Shown: positions 20,193 to 29,423, counted from the first letter of the stretch. The stretch: 64,000 bases of DNA from Chitinophagaceae bacterium (GCA_027486835.1 JAIXOJ010000044.1:1-64000), one strand, 5' to 3'. Notes: generated by a model from the letters alone, not told the origin. Made by a program: numbers and translations.

Positions 20193-20936
20193 ATGGAAAA
20201 ATTTGCTCACGACAGTATCGTACCTCAAAAAAATAGTACCCTTAGCAAGAAACAACAAGTTGCTGCCATGTTTGATAGCATCGCTTTCCGCTATGATTTT
20301 TTAAATCGATTTTTAAGTGCTGGTATTGATGTTTGGTGGCGTAAAAAAGCCATACAACAATTATCAAAACTTCGCCCAGGCCAAGTATTGGATGTGGCCA
20401 CAGGAACCGCAGATGTGGCATTAATGACGCATGAAATGCTGCAAACAAAAAAAATTATAGGTATAGACATTAGCGAAGGCATGCTGGAATTGGGCAGAAA
20501 AAAAATTGCTGACAAAGGTTTGCAAAACCAAATTGAACTGTTCACAGGCGATAGCGAGAACATTGGATTTGCCGACAATAGCTTTGACGCTATCACAGTG
20601 GCATTTGGTGTACGTAACTTTCAAGACCTGTTGAAAGGGTTGAAAGAAATGAAACGTGTGCTGCGACCTTCTGGCAAATTAGTGGTGCTAGAGTTCTCAA
20701 AACCTAAAAATTCCTTTTTTAAGGTTTTCTATAACCTATATATGAATATCATTGCGCCAAGCTTTGGGAAAATGGTGGCCAATAACAAAGACGCTTACCA
20801 ATACCTAAACGATAGTGTGCAAGCTTTTCCAGAAGGGGAAAGTTTCTTAACTATTATGAAAGAAGCTGGATTTATTAACACTTATTCTAAACCTCTTACG
20901 CTGGGAATATGTACCATTTATTGCGGAAACAAATAA
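20193..20936 (+). CDS. ubiE: Demethylmenaquinone C-methyltransferase
   Basis: UbiE/MenG uses S-adenosylmethionine for the last step of menaquinone synthesis, the usual quinone of this phylum. I chose ATG 20193 (247 residues); an in-frame ATG lies at 20154, but the typical N-terminus M-E-K-F-x-H-D starts here. Motifs are VAAMFDSIAFRYDFLNRFLS, the SAM-binding VLDVATGTADVAL and VTVAFGVRNFQDL. The 3' end overlaps the start of porT by 28 bp, which suggests coupled translation. The same ubiE-porT order is known from other Bacteroidota. Confidence 0.94.
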   Translation: MEKFAHDSIVPQKNSTLSKKQQVAAMFDSIAFRYDFLNRFLSAGIDVWWRKKAIQQLSKLRPGQVLDVATGTADVALMTHEMLQTKKIIGIDISEGMLELGRKKIADKGLQNQIELFTGDSENIGFADNSFDAITVAFGVRNFQDLLKGLKEMKRVLRPSGKLVVLEFSKPKNSFFKVFYNLYMNIIAPSFGKMVANNKDAYQYLNDSVQAFPEGESFLTIMKEAGFINTYSKPLTLGICTIYCGNK

Positions 20937-21655
20937 ACTTATCTATTTTATTGCTGGCCTTGGCATTAACAATCGGAACGCACTCAGAAGTGAAGGCGCA
21001 GGAAAAACAAATATACCGCCCCGAAAACGATAAAGATTTGTACTATTTCGGTATCACATTGGGTTACAATTCCACTTATCTACACCCCACAAAATCATCT
21101 AGATTCCTGCAAAACGACAGTGTTTTGGTAGCCGAACCTGGTGCGAGTGGGGGTATTTGCCTAGGATTTTTAGGTACCGTTAGATTAAGTAACCATTTTC
21201 AGTTTCGCATCAATCCGCAGTTAGTATTGGGTGGAGCCAAATATTTTACCTACACGCTTACAGATTCACTTAGAGCCTTAGACGAGCCAATCAATCCCAA
21301 AAAAACGCTCCCTTCTACGTTATTAAGCCTGCCAATCCAACTGAAATTTAATTCTGATAGGATTGATAATTTCAGGTTTTATGTACTAGGAGGTATTCGA
21401 TTCGATAAAGACATCAGTAGTAATTCTGCCTCCAGAAATGCCGAAGGACTTATTAAATTAAAAGGAAACGATTTTGGGTTGGAAACGGGTATTGGCTTTA
21501 ACTTCTTTCTTCCTTTCGTTACCATTTCCCCAGAAATTAAATTTAGTTATGGCCTAAGTAATATTCATGCAAGGGATCCTAACTTGAAATATTCAGCAGT
21601 GTTCGACAATATCCAAAGCCGGATGATTAGTTTTTCCATTCATTTTGAAGACTAA
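20909..21655 (+). CDS. porT: PorT family outer membrane protein (type IX secretion)
   Basis: PorT is an outer-membrane beta-barrel needed for type IX secretion and, in gliding species, motility. The 248-residue product has a signal peptide ending V-K-A-Q at about residue 31 and a short linker. It then has alternating strands such as YYFGITLGYNSTY, NHFQFRINPQLVLGGAKYF, GIRFDKDISS and MISFSIHFED, ending in the terminal Phe-Glu-Asp region. The start at 20909 is needed for the signal peptide and overlaps ubiE by 28 bp. The position behind ubiE supports the assignment more than any single motif. Confidence 0.8.
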   Translation: MYHLLRKQINLSILLLALALTIGTHSEVKAQEKQIYRPENDKDLYYFGITLGYNSTYLHPTKSSRFLQNDSVLVAEPGASGGICLGFLGTVRLSNHFQFRINPQLVLGGAKYFTYTLTDSLRALDEPINPKKTLPSTLLSLPIQLKFNSDRIDNFRFYVLGGIRFDKDISSNSASRNAEGLIKLKGNDFGLETGIGFNFFLPFVTISPEIKFSYGLSNIHARDPNLKYSAVFDNIQSRMISFSIHFED

Positions 21656-21815
21656 CCGCTAATTTCTAAATAATTCCATCGAGTATACTAGTCTTAATTA
21701 GATTAAGCAATAAATGCACGAATTCTGGTTGTCTTTTATTCCTACCCTATTTAACTTTCTTAGTGTTCTGTAAATAATTGCGGCAACTTACCCATTACCT
21801 GTTTATTCATTCATT

Positions 21816-22928
21816 ATGCAAAAATTAATCTGGTCAGCAGTCTGTTTAGCTTTGGCCGCTTGTACTGCTAAAAAAGGCGATGAGGCTTTTCACATCAATG
21901 GTCATTTTTCCGACAAAGCTGTTGGTGAAAAAATCTATTTAAGGCTGATGGGAGAAAAGGTGAAAATAGATACCGCCGTTGTTGCAGCCGATGGTAGTTT
22001 TAGTTTTCAAGGCAAAGTGAATGAACCAACTATAGCATCCATTTATTTAACTCCCACTCAGGATGAAAACCAGCCCTCCCTCCTGTTATTTGCTGAAACT
22101 GGCACGATAGAAATTCAAGCAAAAAGCACACGGATTGATAGCGCATCTGTTAAAGGAGGGGAAAACAATCAGGCATTGCAAGCGGTATTGAAGCTTATTG
22201 GAGGCTATAATGCAAGGCTAGCTGTATGGAGTGACAGCCTAAAAATGCTCTACGAAAGCAAACAACAAGTGGCGTTTGAAGCATTGAATGCCCGTGCAGA
22301 GCAAGTACAGAATGAAGAGAAAAAAGCCGTGGCCGACTTTATTAAGGCCAATGGTAAAACGGTGGCCGCGGCCTACATTGCCTTTCAAATAAATAGCTAT
22401 AATCCTAAACTGGAAAACGTTTCAGCAGATTATCAAGCACTGGATCCCGCCATACAAAAAACTTACTTTGGCAATAAATTAATGGAGATAATGGACAATT
22501 TAAAGTCCACATCTATTGGTACAAAAGCACCCGAATTTGAAACAACTGATTTATATGGACAGAAGGTTAGCTTATCTTCTTTTAGAGGAAAATATGTATT
22601 GCTAGATTTTTGGGCAAGTTGGTGCGGCCCTTGCAGGCAGGAGAACCCCAATGTGGTAAAGGCTTATGAACAGTACAAGAATAAAAACTTTACCATCCTT
22701 GGCGTAAGCCTTGATGAAGACAAAGAAGCATGGCAAAAAGCCATTGCCAACGATAAACTTACCTGGCACCACGCTAGCGACTTAGCAGGATGGCAAAGCA
22801 AAACTGCGCAGTTGTACAGCGTACAATCCATTCCAGCCAACTTTTTGCTAGACCCAGATGGCAAAATCATTGCAAAAGACTTACGTGGCGAAGCACTTTC
22901 CGAAGCCCTTGCATCGGTATTGAAATAA
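21816..22928 (+). CDS. TlpA-like thioredoxin lipoprotein with DUF4369-type N-terminus
   Basis: The 370-residue product starts with a lipoprotein signal peptide whose lipobox is L-A-A-C (Cys at about 16). Residues about 25-115 look like the DUF4369 domain that often precedes thioredoxin domains in Bacteroidota. The middle is helical. From about 230 there is an AhpC/TSA-TlpA domain with the redox motif WCGPC at 269-273 and the cis-Pro segment SIPANFLLDPDGKI. It is expected to face the periplasm and to reduce or isomerise disulfides, for example in cytochrome c maturation. The partner is not evident from neighbours. Confidence 0.88.
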   Translation: MQKLIWSAVCLALAACTAKKGDEAFHINGHFSDKAVGEKIYLRLMGEKVKIDTAVVAADGSFSFQGKVNEPTIASIYLTPTQDENQPSLLLFAETGTIEIQAKSTRIDSASVKGGENNQALQAVLKLIGGYNARLAVWSDSLKMLYESKQQVAFEALNARAEQVQNEEKKAVADFIKANGKTVAAAYIAFQINSYNPKLENVSADYQALDPAIQKTYFGNKLMEIMDNLKSTSIGTKAPEFETTDLYGQKVSLSSFRGKYVLLDFWASWCGPCRQENPNVVKAYEQYKNKNFTILGVSLDEDKEAWQKAIANDKLTWHHASDLAGWQSKTAQLYSVQSIPANFLLDPDGKIIAKDLRGEALSEALASVLK

Positions 22929-22951
22929 ATTCCATACTCAAATTTTTTTAA

Positions 22952-22999
22952 GAAAGAAACCCCCGATATCGCTTTGTTATCGGGGGTTTCTTTTTTAAA
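22952..22999 (+). terminator. Terminator of the TlpA-like gene
   Basis: AGAAACCCCCGATA pairs with TATCGGGGGTTTCT around a short loop and is followed by TTTTTT, 25 bp after the stop codon. Confidence 0.92.
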
Positions 23000-23236
23000 A
23001 AAATCTATTAGCTGCATCATGCTAACCCAAAATATCATTTGCGCAAGCAACTTATTTCGGTACCTAAACATTCCATTATGCCACTTTCGTGTACAAAAGA
23101 GGAACACCTTTTATCGACCAACGGTAGTACGCCATGCACCTTTTTTTTAAACGCTTTGATTATTTGGAAGACTTTGACCAGAACTGAAATTGTTGTTAAC
23201 TAGGATTCATAAATCCCAGTTAGCTGCTTAGGCTAA

Positions 23237-23374
23237 TTTTCCCACAGATCAGTCGAGCAGGCTCCAAAAAGTAAATTATCTACCACTCTCGGTGCATTTA
23301 GCAACGAGGGAGATGCGATTTATGTAAAAAACAATAGCTCATCAGGTACGGGTGTTTGGAAATGTATTTTCTAA
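23237..23374 (+). pseudogene. Probable 3' remnant of a lost gene
   Basis: A 45-codon stretch without a start codon reads as a plausible protein end: STTLGAFSNEGDAIYVKNNS, then S-S-G-T-G-V-W-K-C-I-F and a stop. It is followed about 110 bp later by a good terminator at 23484-23520 that has no other gene to serve. The upstream sequence has stops in all frames. No family is recognised. The rest of 22999-23640 shows nothing else that can be supported. Confidence 0.3.
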
Positions 23375-23483
23375 AGCCGTTTTTTTCAATGAGGCTATTT
23401 CCCATAAGCACCATTAAACAGTAGGTTTCAAATCAATCGAAACTAACCCCATTTTTCCCCATAAAAAATATTTTAGCTTACTA

Positions 23484-23520
23484 AAAAAAGCCAGCCTTTA
23501 TCGAGGTTGGCTTTTTTTAT
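23484..23520 (+). terminator. Orphan intrinsic terminator
   Basis: AAAAAAGCCAGCCT and AGGTTGGCTTTTTTT pair around TTATCG. No intact gene precedes it; the likely owner is the decayed reading frame ending at 23374. Confidence 0.8.
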
Positions 23521-23655
23521 TGCCCTATAATCATTGGTAAAACGCCATTGACCAATCGCTTTTGTTCTTTTTTTCTTTTAACTACCCCTTCTTCGATTAA
23601 TAAAAGTGAAAACCAAAACCAAAATCTAATCTTTTCCTAAATGAATGACAATTTA

Positions 23656-23802
23656 GGCATAGTAAATAGTGATTTCGGCATAGTAAATAGCCGTTTTGGC
23701 GTAGCGCATAGCCGTTTTGGCGTAATTCATAGCCGTTTTGGCGTAGTTCATAGCCGTTTTGGCGTAGTACATAGCCGTTTTGGCGTTATTTCTTTATTTT
23801 TT
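23656..23802. repeat. 21-bp tandem array B (about 7 units)
   Basis: Units begin at 23656, 23677, 23698, 23719, 23740, 23761 and 23782. The core CATAGCCGTTTTGGCG is constant in the middle units, and the first two and last are more diverged. An open frame from ATG 23641 to 23889 crosses the array and encodes heptads of the form H-S-R-F-G-V-V. No homology or ribosome-binding evidence supports it as a gene, so it is listed here only as a repeat. Confidence 0.9.
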
Positions 23803-24049
23803 GGATTCAAAAATGGAAAAAGTTTGTTTATTTTAGCATTGAAGTATCAATTGCAAGGGATGCGATTGTTCATGAATGATTCTTTTTAAGGTTTATATGG
23901 AAGATGCTGAAGTGAAAAAAGGATGAGAAAAAGCGAAATGCTGTGTTTACCAACAAAATATACTATTCATTACTTACGAATGAAGCAACAAGGCTATTTA
24001 TGGAGGTACTTACTCCATTAATTTAGATAACTCATTAAAATAAACAAAA

Positions 24050-24271
24050 ATGGCGGGCGTGTTTAAAAGGGAAGATGCAGCAGAAATAATTGAGCAGATC
24101 AATTATCCAGCTCTGATAAAGCATTACACAACAAAAAATATTGGTTTAAGTAAATTGAGCCAAAACATAGGTGAAGATGAAGGGCATATTTGGAAGAAAT
24201 TAAAAAGAAAAACCATCGATATTGCTTTGCTATATACCCTATCACCTATTCACCGTCTGTCCGCTTTTTAA
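24050..24271 (+). CDS. Short helix-turn-helix-like protein, possibly truncated
   Basis: The 73-residue product has a helical N-terminus and a segment LSKLSQNIGEDEGHIWKKL at about 35-53. It has the spacing of a helix-turn-helix unit and is followed by a V/I-D-I-A-L-L-Y-x-L-S pattern. From memory, short Bacteroidota DNA-binding proteins end in a similar way but continue for 10-20 residues. Here the frame instead runs 26 bp into the 3' end of the opposite-strand GIN-domain gene and stops. It may be a real small regulator or a truncated one. Confidence 0.45.
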   Translation: MAGVFKREDAAEIIEQINYPALIKHYTTKNIGLSKLSQNIGEDEGHIWKKLKRKTIDIALLYTLSPIHRLSAF

Positions 24272-24983
24272 TATTTGCCCCGCCGCTGGTATGGCTTTCT
24301 TTCACTACTGCTGAACCCTTGTAGTACACATTACTGCCCCCGCTAGCATCAGCACTTAATTCTTTAGAAACACTTATTTGAATGTTAGCAGCCCCACTTG
24401 CATCAGCATCGGCTATATCTGTTTTTAGATTGTATCCTTTCACGTTACTAGCACCACTAGCTTCTATTTTTGTGTTACCGGCTTTGCCTGATATTTTAAT
24501 ATTCGATGCGCCGCTGGCATCTAAATTGAGTTTCTCTACAGTCACTTCCCCCACAAAATCACTTGCGCCAGACATTTCCACTTTCAAATAATTCACTTTA
24601 ATGGGTTGGGTCGCTTTTACGTTGCAGGCCCCAGACGCTTCAATTCTTTTGAGGGTTTTAAAAGTTACATAGGCTTTCATTTTGGTATTGCCCCAGCTTT
24701 TCCAACCTCCCCAGCCTGATTCTAAATAAATGTGCAACACCCCGCTTTTTACTTCGGTCTTTATTTTACTCACTACCTCTGCCGACGAACCACTCACGGC
24801 TACGGCATCTTCCGTTCCTTGCGATAGATATAAATCGATGGCACCAGATACCTCCACCTCTTCAAAACCCGACACATTTCTTTTACTTGCATTTGCATCA
24901 TACACGATGTTCTTTTCATTTTGCGCCTGGCAGATTGTGCCAAAGGAGGCAGTAATCAATAGAGAAAGTAATACTTTTTTCAT
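24246..24983 (-). CDS. Head-GIN-domain (DUF2807) secreted protein
   Basis: The 245-residue product has a signal peptide ending C-Q-A-Q at about 21. The GIN domain follows with its hallmark V-S-G-A-I-D-L-Y opening. A ladder of repeated S-G-A-S/A-S-G-A steps (EASGACNVKA, EMSGASDFVG, DASGASNIKI, EASGASNVKG, DASGAANIQI) makes up a parallel beta-fold typical of DUF2807. The function of the family is unknown; it is envelope-located and widespread in Bacteroidota. Its 3' end overlaps the small gene at 24050-24271. Confidence 0.88.
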   Translation of the reverse strand: MKKVLLSLLITASFGTICQAQNEKNIVYDANASKRNVSGFEEVEVSGAIDLYLSQGTEDAVAVSGSSAEVVSKIKTEVKSGVLHIYLESGWGGWKSWGNTKMKAYVTFKTLKRIEASGACNVKATQPIKVNYLKVEMSGASDFVGEVTVEKLNLDASGASNIKISGKAGNTKIEASGASNVKGYNLKTDIADADASGAANIQISVSKELSADASGGSNVYYKGSAVVKESHTSGGANIKKRTDGE

Positions 24984-25065
24984 TTTTTTATCTAATTATT
25001 TGGATTTAGTAACGGGCTTCTGATAATTAAGTTACACTATCTAGCAATAAAATCCTTTTACTTTG

Positions 25066-25180
25066 CCGCAATTCCTCGGGGTGCCGAAAAGATATAGTGA
25101 GCGCGCCACCATGTTTTACTAAGCTGAGATAATACCCGTAGAACCTGAACAGGGTAATGCCTGCGAAGGGAAGGCGTACT
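25066..25180 (+). ncRNA. TPP riboswitch (THI element)
   Basis: This is a thiamine-pyrophosphate-sensing leader. The conserved parts occur in order: CCTCGGGGTGCC near 25074, GCTGAGATAATACCC near 25123, GTAGAACCTGAACAGGGTAAT and then GCCTGCGAAGGGAAGGC. It lies on the plus strand about 90 bp upstream of the TonB-dependent receptor, so it should lower receptor synthesis when thiamine is plentiful. I do not see a clear terminator in the 85 bp between aptamer and start codon, which leaves translational control as the simpler possibility. Confidence 0.95.
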
Positions 25181-25266
25181 ATTAACAACAAAACGTGCTC
25201 TCCTCTTAGCTATTGTAATTATTCTGTTCCCAAATTTTTTTTCTAACCTTTTTAAATTAAAAGAAA

Positions 25267-27642
25267 ATGAAACAATTATTGGGAACATGGGCTATTGTAT
25301 TAATTAGCCTATTGTCCATTGCGCAAGCACCAAAAATTAGTATTAGTGGTAAAGTAGTAGATGCGGCCACCCAAAAACCCATTGCTGGTGCCACCCTCAC
25401 CCTCGGCAACACCGTATTAGCCGCCAACGACGATGGCCAATTCCAGTTTGTGAAAGTGAACAAAGGCAATTACACCCTAGTAGCTTCCAGTGTGGGTTAT
25501 GCAGATGCCTCGCAAACCATTCAAGCAAGCTCATCAAGTGTCAACAACCTCGTTCTTTCCTTGCAAAGCGTACCCTTATTTCTTCAACCATTGGAGGTGA
25601 AAGCCTTGCGGGCAGCAGAATTATCGCCTTTTAGCAAAACCAACTTGGGCAAAGCCGAAATTGCCAAGACCAATTTGGGTCAAGACCTTCCCATTATACT
25701 TCAGCAAACCCCATCCACCGTTATCACTTCCGATGCTGGAAACGGAGTGGGTTATACTGGAATTTATATCAGGGGGGTAGATGCCACTAGGATTAACGTA
25801 ACGCTCAACGGTATTCCTTACAATGATGCTGAGAGCCACGGAACGTATTTTGTAAACTTACCCGACATGGCTTCCTCCCTTCAATCTATCCAGATTCAAA
25901 GAGGGGTGGGTAGTTCCTCCAACGGTACGGGTGCTTTTGGGGCAGGGATAAATTTACAAACCAATGATTTTAATGAAAAAGCTTACGCAGAGTTCAACAA
26001 CAGCTACGGCTCATTTAACACACTAAAAAATACCATCAAAGCGGGTTCTGGCTTAATTAATGGACATTTTACGGTGGATACAAGGTTGAGCCGAATAAAA
26101 AGTGACGGTTTTATAGATAGGGCTAGTTCCGACCTTCAATCTTATGCTATATCGGCTGCATACATCAACAAGACCACATCCGTTAGGGCAAATATTTTTT
26201 CAGGAAAAGAAAAAACTTATCAGGCTTGGTATGGTGTTTCAGAAGACATACTACCCTCAAACCGCACTTATAACCCCTATACTTATTCCAACCAAACGGA
26301 TAATTATCAACAGAACCATTACCAACTGTTTGTTAACCACGCTATCAACAAAAAATGGTCGTTTAACACGGCATTTTTTCTCACCCAAGGCAAAGGATAT
26401 TATGAAGAATACCTTGATTCTGCCTATTACAGCTCTTTTAACTTACCAGATATAACCATCGGTACCACCACTATTGCTAAATCAAACATGGTTCGCCAGC
26501 GTTGGTTAGACAATAAATTTTATGGACAAATTGGTGCGCTTCAATATAAAACCACCAAAGACCAATTCATTTTAGGCGGTGGCTGGAGCAGGTACGAAGG
26601 TGCCCACATTGGCTATGTGATCTGGGCAAAAGATGGAGGGGTGAATAAAGACCATCAATATTATTATAACGATGCACTAAAAGGAGAGGGAAATGTGTAT
26701 GCCAAATGGGAGCATCAATTAAACAAAAACATATTGTTCTACACCGACCTACAGTATAAGTATGTGTTTCACCGGATGAATGGCTTTGACAGCGACCCAA
26801 CTCGCTTGATAAGTAAAAACTTCAATTTCTGGAATCCCAAACTGGGCATTACCTACCACAAAAACGGATGGCAAGTGTATGCTAGCTATGCAATAGCTAA
26901 CAAAGAACCCAACAGAACCGATTTTGAAAATGCCCTCAATAACAATCCCTCTGCTGAACATTTGGGCGATGTAGAAATAGGTTTTGAAAAACGAGGCAAT
27001 AAATACAGCTATGGTGCTACCCTTTATTCGATGGACTACAAAGACCAATTGGTGCTTACTGGAAAACTTAACGATGCTGGATACCCCATTAGAATCAATA
27101 CCCCAAAAAGCTTTAGAAGAGGTATTGAACTACAAGGGACCGCCGTTATTACCAATTGGCTCAATGTAGCTGCCAACCTCACGTTAAGCAGCAATAAGAT
27201 AAAGCAGTTTACGCAATACCTGTATAAGTACGACGATAGTTACAATCTCTTAGGCGATACTGCCATAGAACATAATAACAGTACCATTTCATTTTCGCCC
27301 TCCACCATTGCAGGCGCAACCATTAATATAGAGCCCTGCCAATATGTTGAGTTCAGCCTCATTAGCAAATTTGTTAGTAAGCAATACCTAGACAATACCC
27401 AAAACGACCAACGCGCACTGTCCGATTATTACACCCAAGCCATTCGAGCAACCCTAACCCTTAAGAGCAAATGGGTAAAAGAAAGTACGTTGATAGCCCA
27501 AGTGAACAATGTGTTTGACAGAAAGTACGAATCAAATGGTGCTACTTATCCTGGCATTTACAGTGGTGCCTTAGCCAATGGCAACTACTATTTCCCCATG
27601 GCCGGTATCAATTACATGCTTGGTTTAAATATTAAATTATAG
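25267..27642 (+). CDS. TonB-dependent receptor, probably for thiamine or a thiamine precursor
   Basis: The 791-residue product has a signal peptide ending S-I-A-Q-A. It then has a carboxypeptidase-regulatory-like domain (ISGKVVDAATQKPIAGATLT) and a plug domain with GIYIRGVDATRINVTLNGIP and QIQRGVGSSSNGTGAFGAGI. A 22-strand-type barrel completes the protein and ends in an aromatic-rich strand. It is an outer-membrane active transporter driven by TonB. The TPP riboswitch upstream is the basis for the substrate guess. TPP-controlled receptors of this type were predicted for Bacteroidota before. No other thiamine gene is in the window. Confidence 0.92.
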   Translation: MKQLLGTWAIVLISLLSIAQAPKISISGKVVDAATQKPIAGATLTLGNTVLAANDDGQFQFVKVNKGNYTLVASSVGYADASQTIQASSSSVNNLVLSLQSVPLFLQPLEVKALRAAELSPFSKTNLGKAEIAKTNLGQDLPIILQQTPSTVITSDAGNGVGYTGIYIRGVDATRINVTLNGIPYNDAESHGTYFVNLPDMASSLQSIQIQRGVGSSSNGTGAFGAGINLQTNDFNEKAYAEFNNSYGSFNTLKNTIKAGSGLINGHFTVDTRLSRIKSDGFIDRASSDLQSYAISAAYINKTTSVRANIFSGKEKTYQAWYGVSEDILPSNRTYNPYTYSNQTDNYQQNHYQLFVNHAINKKWSFNTAFFLTQGKGYYEEYLDSAYYSSFNLPDITIGTTTIAKSNMVRQRWLDNKFYGQIGALQYKTTKDQFILGGGWSRYEGAHIGYVIWAKDGGVNKDHQYYYNDALKGEGNVYAKWEHQLNKNILFYTDLQYKYVFHRMNGFDSDPTRLISKNFNFWNPKLGITYHKNGWQVYASYAIANKEPNRTDFENALNNNPSAEHLGDVEIGFEKRGNKYSYGATLYSMDYKDQLVLTGKLNDAGYPIRINTPKSFRRGIELQGTAVITNWLNVAANLTLSSNKIKQFTQYLYKYDDSYNLLGDTAIEHNNSTISFSPSTIAGATINIEPCQYVEFSLISKFVSKQYLDNTQNDQRALSDYYTQAIRATLTLKSKWVKESTLIAQVNNVFDRKYESNGATYPGIYSGALANGNYYFPMAGINYMLGLNIKL

Positions 27643-27671
27643 GCTAGTTTCTCCTATACAACTAGCACAAT

Positions 27672-27724
27672 AAAAAAAACCGCAGACCCTCGCTTTTTTA
27701 GAAGCGGTGTTTGCGGTTTTTTTG
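27672..27724 (+). terminator. Terminator of the TonB-dependent receptor
   Basis: AAAAAAACCGCA pairs with TGCGGTTTTTTT, and an inner CGCTTTTTTAGAAGCG stem extends it. It starts 30 bp after the stop codon. Confidence 0.88.
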
Positions 27725-27934
27725 TTGGTATGGGTGGATAACAATTATGTATTATCCAAACCCCTACCAAACCCACACATACAGTCAAATAGTTTTCAGA
27801 CACCACGCTATTTTTTCTAATCCCGCCTACGGCAAATGATACACGCAACCCAACCATCCAATCGTCGTAGGGGGTGGAATTATGTGTCCGTCCAAATATT
27901 CCGGCACCCCTTTTTAGTTCCTTTCTCACGCAAT

Positions 27935-28039
27935 ATGCTGGATGTCATGTGTAACAGTCCGGATATCATTCGCAACAGTCTGGATGTCATGCAAACTACA
28001 CTGGAAATGTCATGAATCACGTTGGATAAGTCATGAAAG
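27935..28039. repeat. 21-bp tandem array C (5 diverged units)
   Basis: Units begin at 27935, 27956, 27977, 27998 and 28019. The shared core is CTGGATGTCATG or a close variant, and only about half the positions are conserved. A short frame from ATG 27935 to TGA 28015 reads heptads such as N-S-L-D-V-M-Q. It is too short and diverged to call a gene. Confidence 0.8.
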
Positions 28040-28321
28040 CTGTAATTTGGTTATCAATGTTAATAAAGAAACTATTCAACAACGCTATTAAAGAAATAAT
28101 CAACCCAGTTACTGTCATCGATTGACTAAGAATACACCCAAATACCAATAACTAATAGGCAGATACCCTTTGCTACTTAAAATAACAGGTAAAGCGGAAC
28201 AAATTTGATTTGGAAATTCCTTTTATCTGTTTATCGATATTAGCTAGCCTTAACAGCTCGCACAATGGCTAAGCCTGCGTTTAAAGCAAGTAATCTCGTG
28301 TTTTTGAATGCTTTTATGCTA

Positions 28322-28405
28322 TGCACGTTTACGGAATCTTCATACACGTGTAAATGACCGCTTTACATGTGTAAACGACCTCGATACACGTATAATCGAC
28401 CTCAT
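28322..28405. repeat. 21-bp tandem array D (3-4 units)
   Basis: Three units at 28343, 28364 and 28385 share TACACGTGTAAA or a variant followed by CGACCTC; a weaker unit starts at 28322. The stretch 28040-28321 between arrays C and D and 28406-28681 contain nothing that I can support. Confidence 0.75.
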
Positions 28406-28681
28406 TTTTCTATAAACATCAAATCCCAAAGGGATAAATTAAATTGAATCGTTAAGGTCAATTGTATTAAGTCGAGGGTATTTATTAAAAAGGGGATGAA
28501 TTAGAAATACGAAGAAGCTAATGATGGCAACCCCATTAAAATCTTACTTAGCCTAATGACATGGAATTCTATTTCCAAATGGGTGCAAAAAGTTTTTTTT
28601 GCAGCAATTCTACAAAACCGTCATGCAGTTAATATTTGAAATACGCTAATTTCAAAATGTGGAGTTCCATGAATCAAATAA

Positions 28682-29280
28682 TCACAGGTTGAAAAACTCT
28701 TGTAATTTATACCAGTAAAGAATTCTAGTTCCCTCTCCTTTGGCGCTACCTATTACCCAAATTTTATTCTCCCCTTTACACAATAAAATCACGTTTTTTC
28801 CGTTGTTAGTCCGATTGATTTTTTGCAACATTTCATATAGCTCCACTGCTGCCATTAGTTTTCTATATCCCCGCCAAATTACCTTTACTCCTGGTGGCTC
28901 ATCAGATTTGCGTCCTAAATGACCTCCTAGGCAACCTATGCATTTAACCGCTTCTCCTATCGTTGGCGGTTGGGTTGGTAGCGCTGTCTTTTTTGTACTT
29001 AGCATATACAGAACACCCCATTGCTCTTTAGTAAACACTAATTCACAACTTTCCTCAGGTATACATGTGACTGGACAGCAGATTCAAACCTAGCTAGTTT
29101 AACCTGTTTATTGTCCAAAAAATGATATACTTCCTTTGTTTCGTTCCAGTCTTTACATTACTGGAGGATGCTTCCGCTTGGTTTGGAAACAATGTTGTTA
29201 ACAATGGATACAAAACGATCGTTCCTTCGAATATCACCCAATTGCATATCAGGAAAATATAATAGCGTTAAATCAGTCAT
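28682..29280 (-). pseudogene. IS4-family transposase remnant with internal deletion
   Basis: Reading the minus strand, 29280 to about 29060 encodes the N-terminus of an IS4/Tn5-type transposase: LGDIRRNDRFVSIVNNIVSK, then an in-frame TAA, then DWNETKEVYHFLDNKQV. The next recognised piece is the C-terminus at 29066-28682 in another frame: T-C-I-P-E-E-S-C, EQWGVLYMLSTKKTALPTQP and GGHLGRKSDEPPGVKVIWRG. About half of the usual length, including the catalytic core, is missing. It has therefore been inactivated by a nonsense codon, a deletion and a frameshift. No terminal inverted repeats were found. Confidence 0.78.
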
Positions 29281-29423
29281 ATTCCATGAAAAAAAGTTTA
29301 CTACAAAACGGATTCTATCGAATTTTATCGTTCATGTTGATAAATATCGTTCTCTAAAATTGGGAATGTGGTTAAAAAATTTGGGTTAAGGGTAGATATC
29401 CATCTGCTACAACATGCTAAGAA

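Noticed and set aside
23641-23889. 82-codon frame with S-R-F-G-V heptads
   Set aside because: It has an ATG, but its coding part is the 21-bp array B, the tail has no similarity to any family I know, and arrays of the same period elsewhere are not coding.
27654-27929. 91-codon minus-strand frame after the TonB-dependent receptor
   Set aside because: It contains the receptor's terminator and a piece of a dispersed repeat, and has no recognisable domain. A decayed gene fragment is possible but not supported.
29168-29389. 73-codon plus-strand frame
   Set aside because: The opposite strand carries the N-terminal part of the IS4 transposase remnant, which explains the sequence better.
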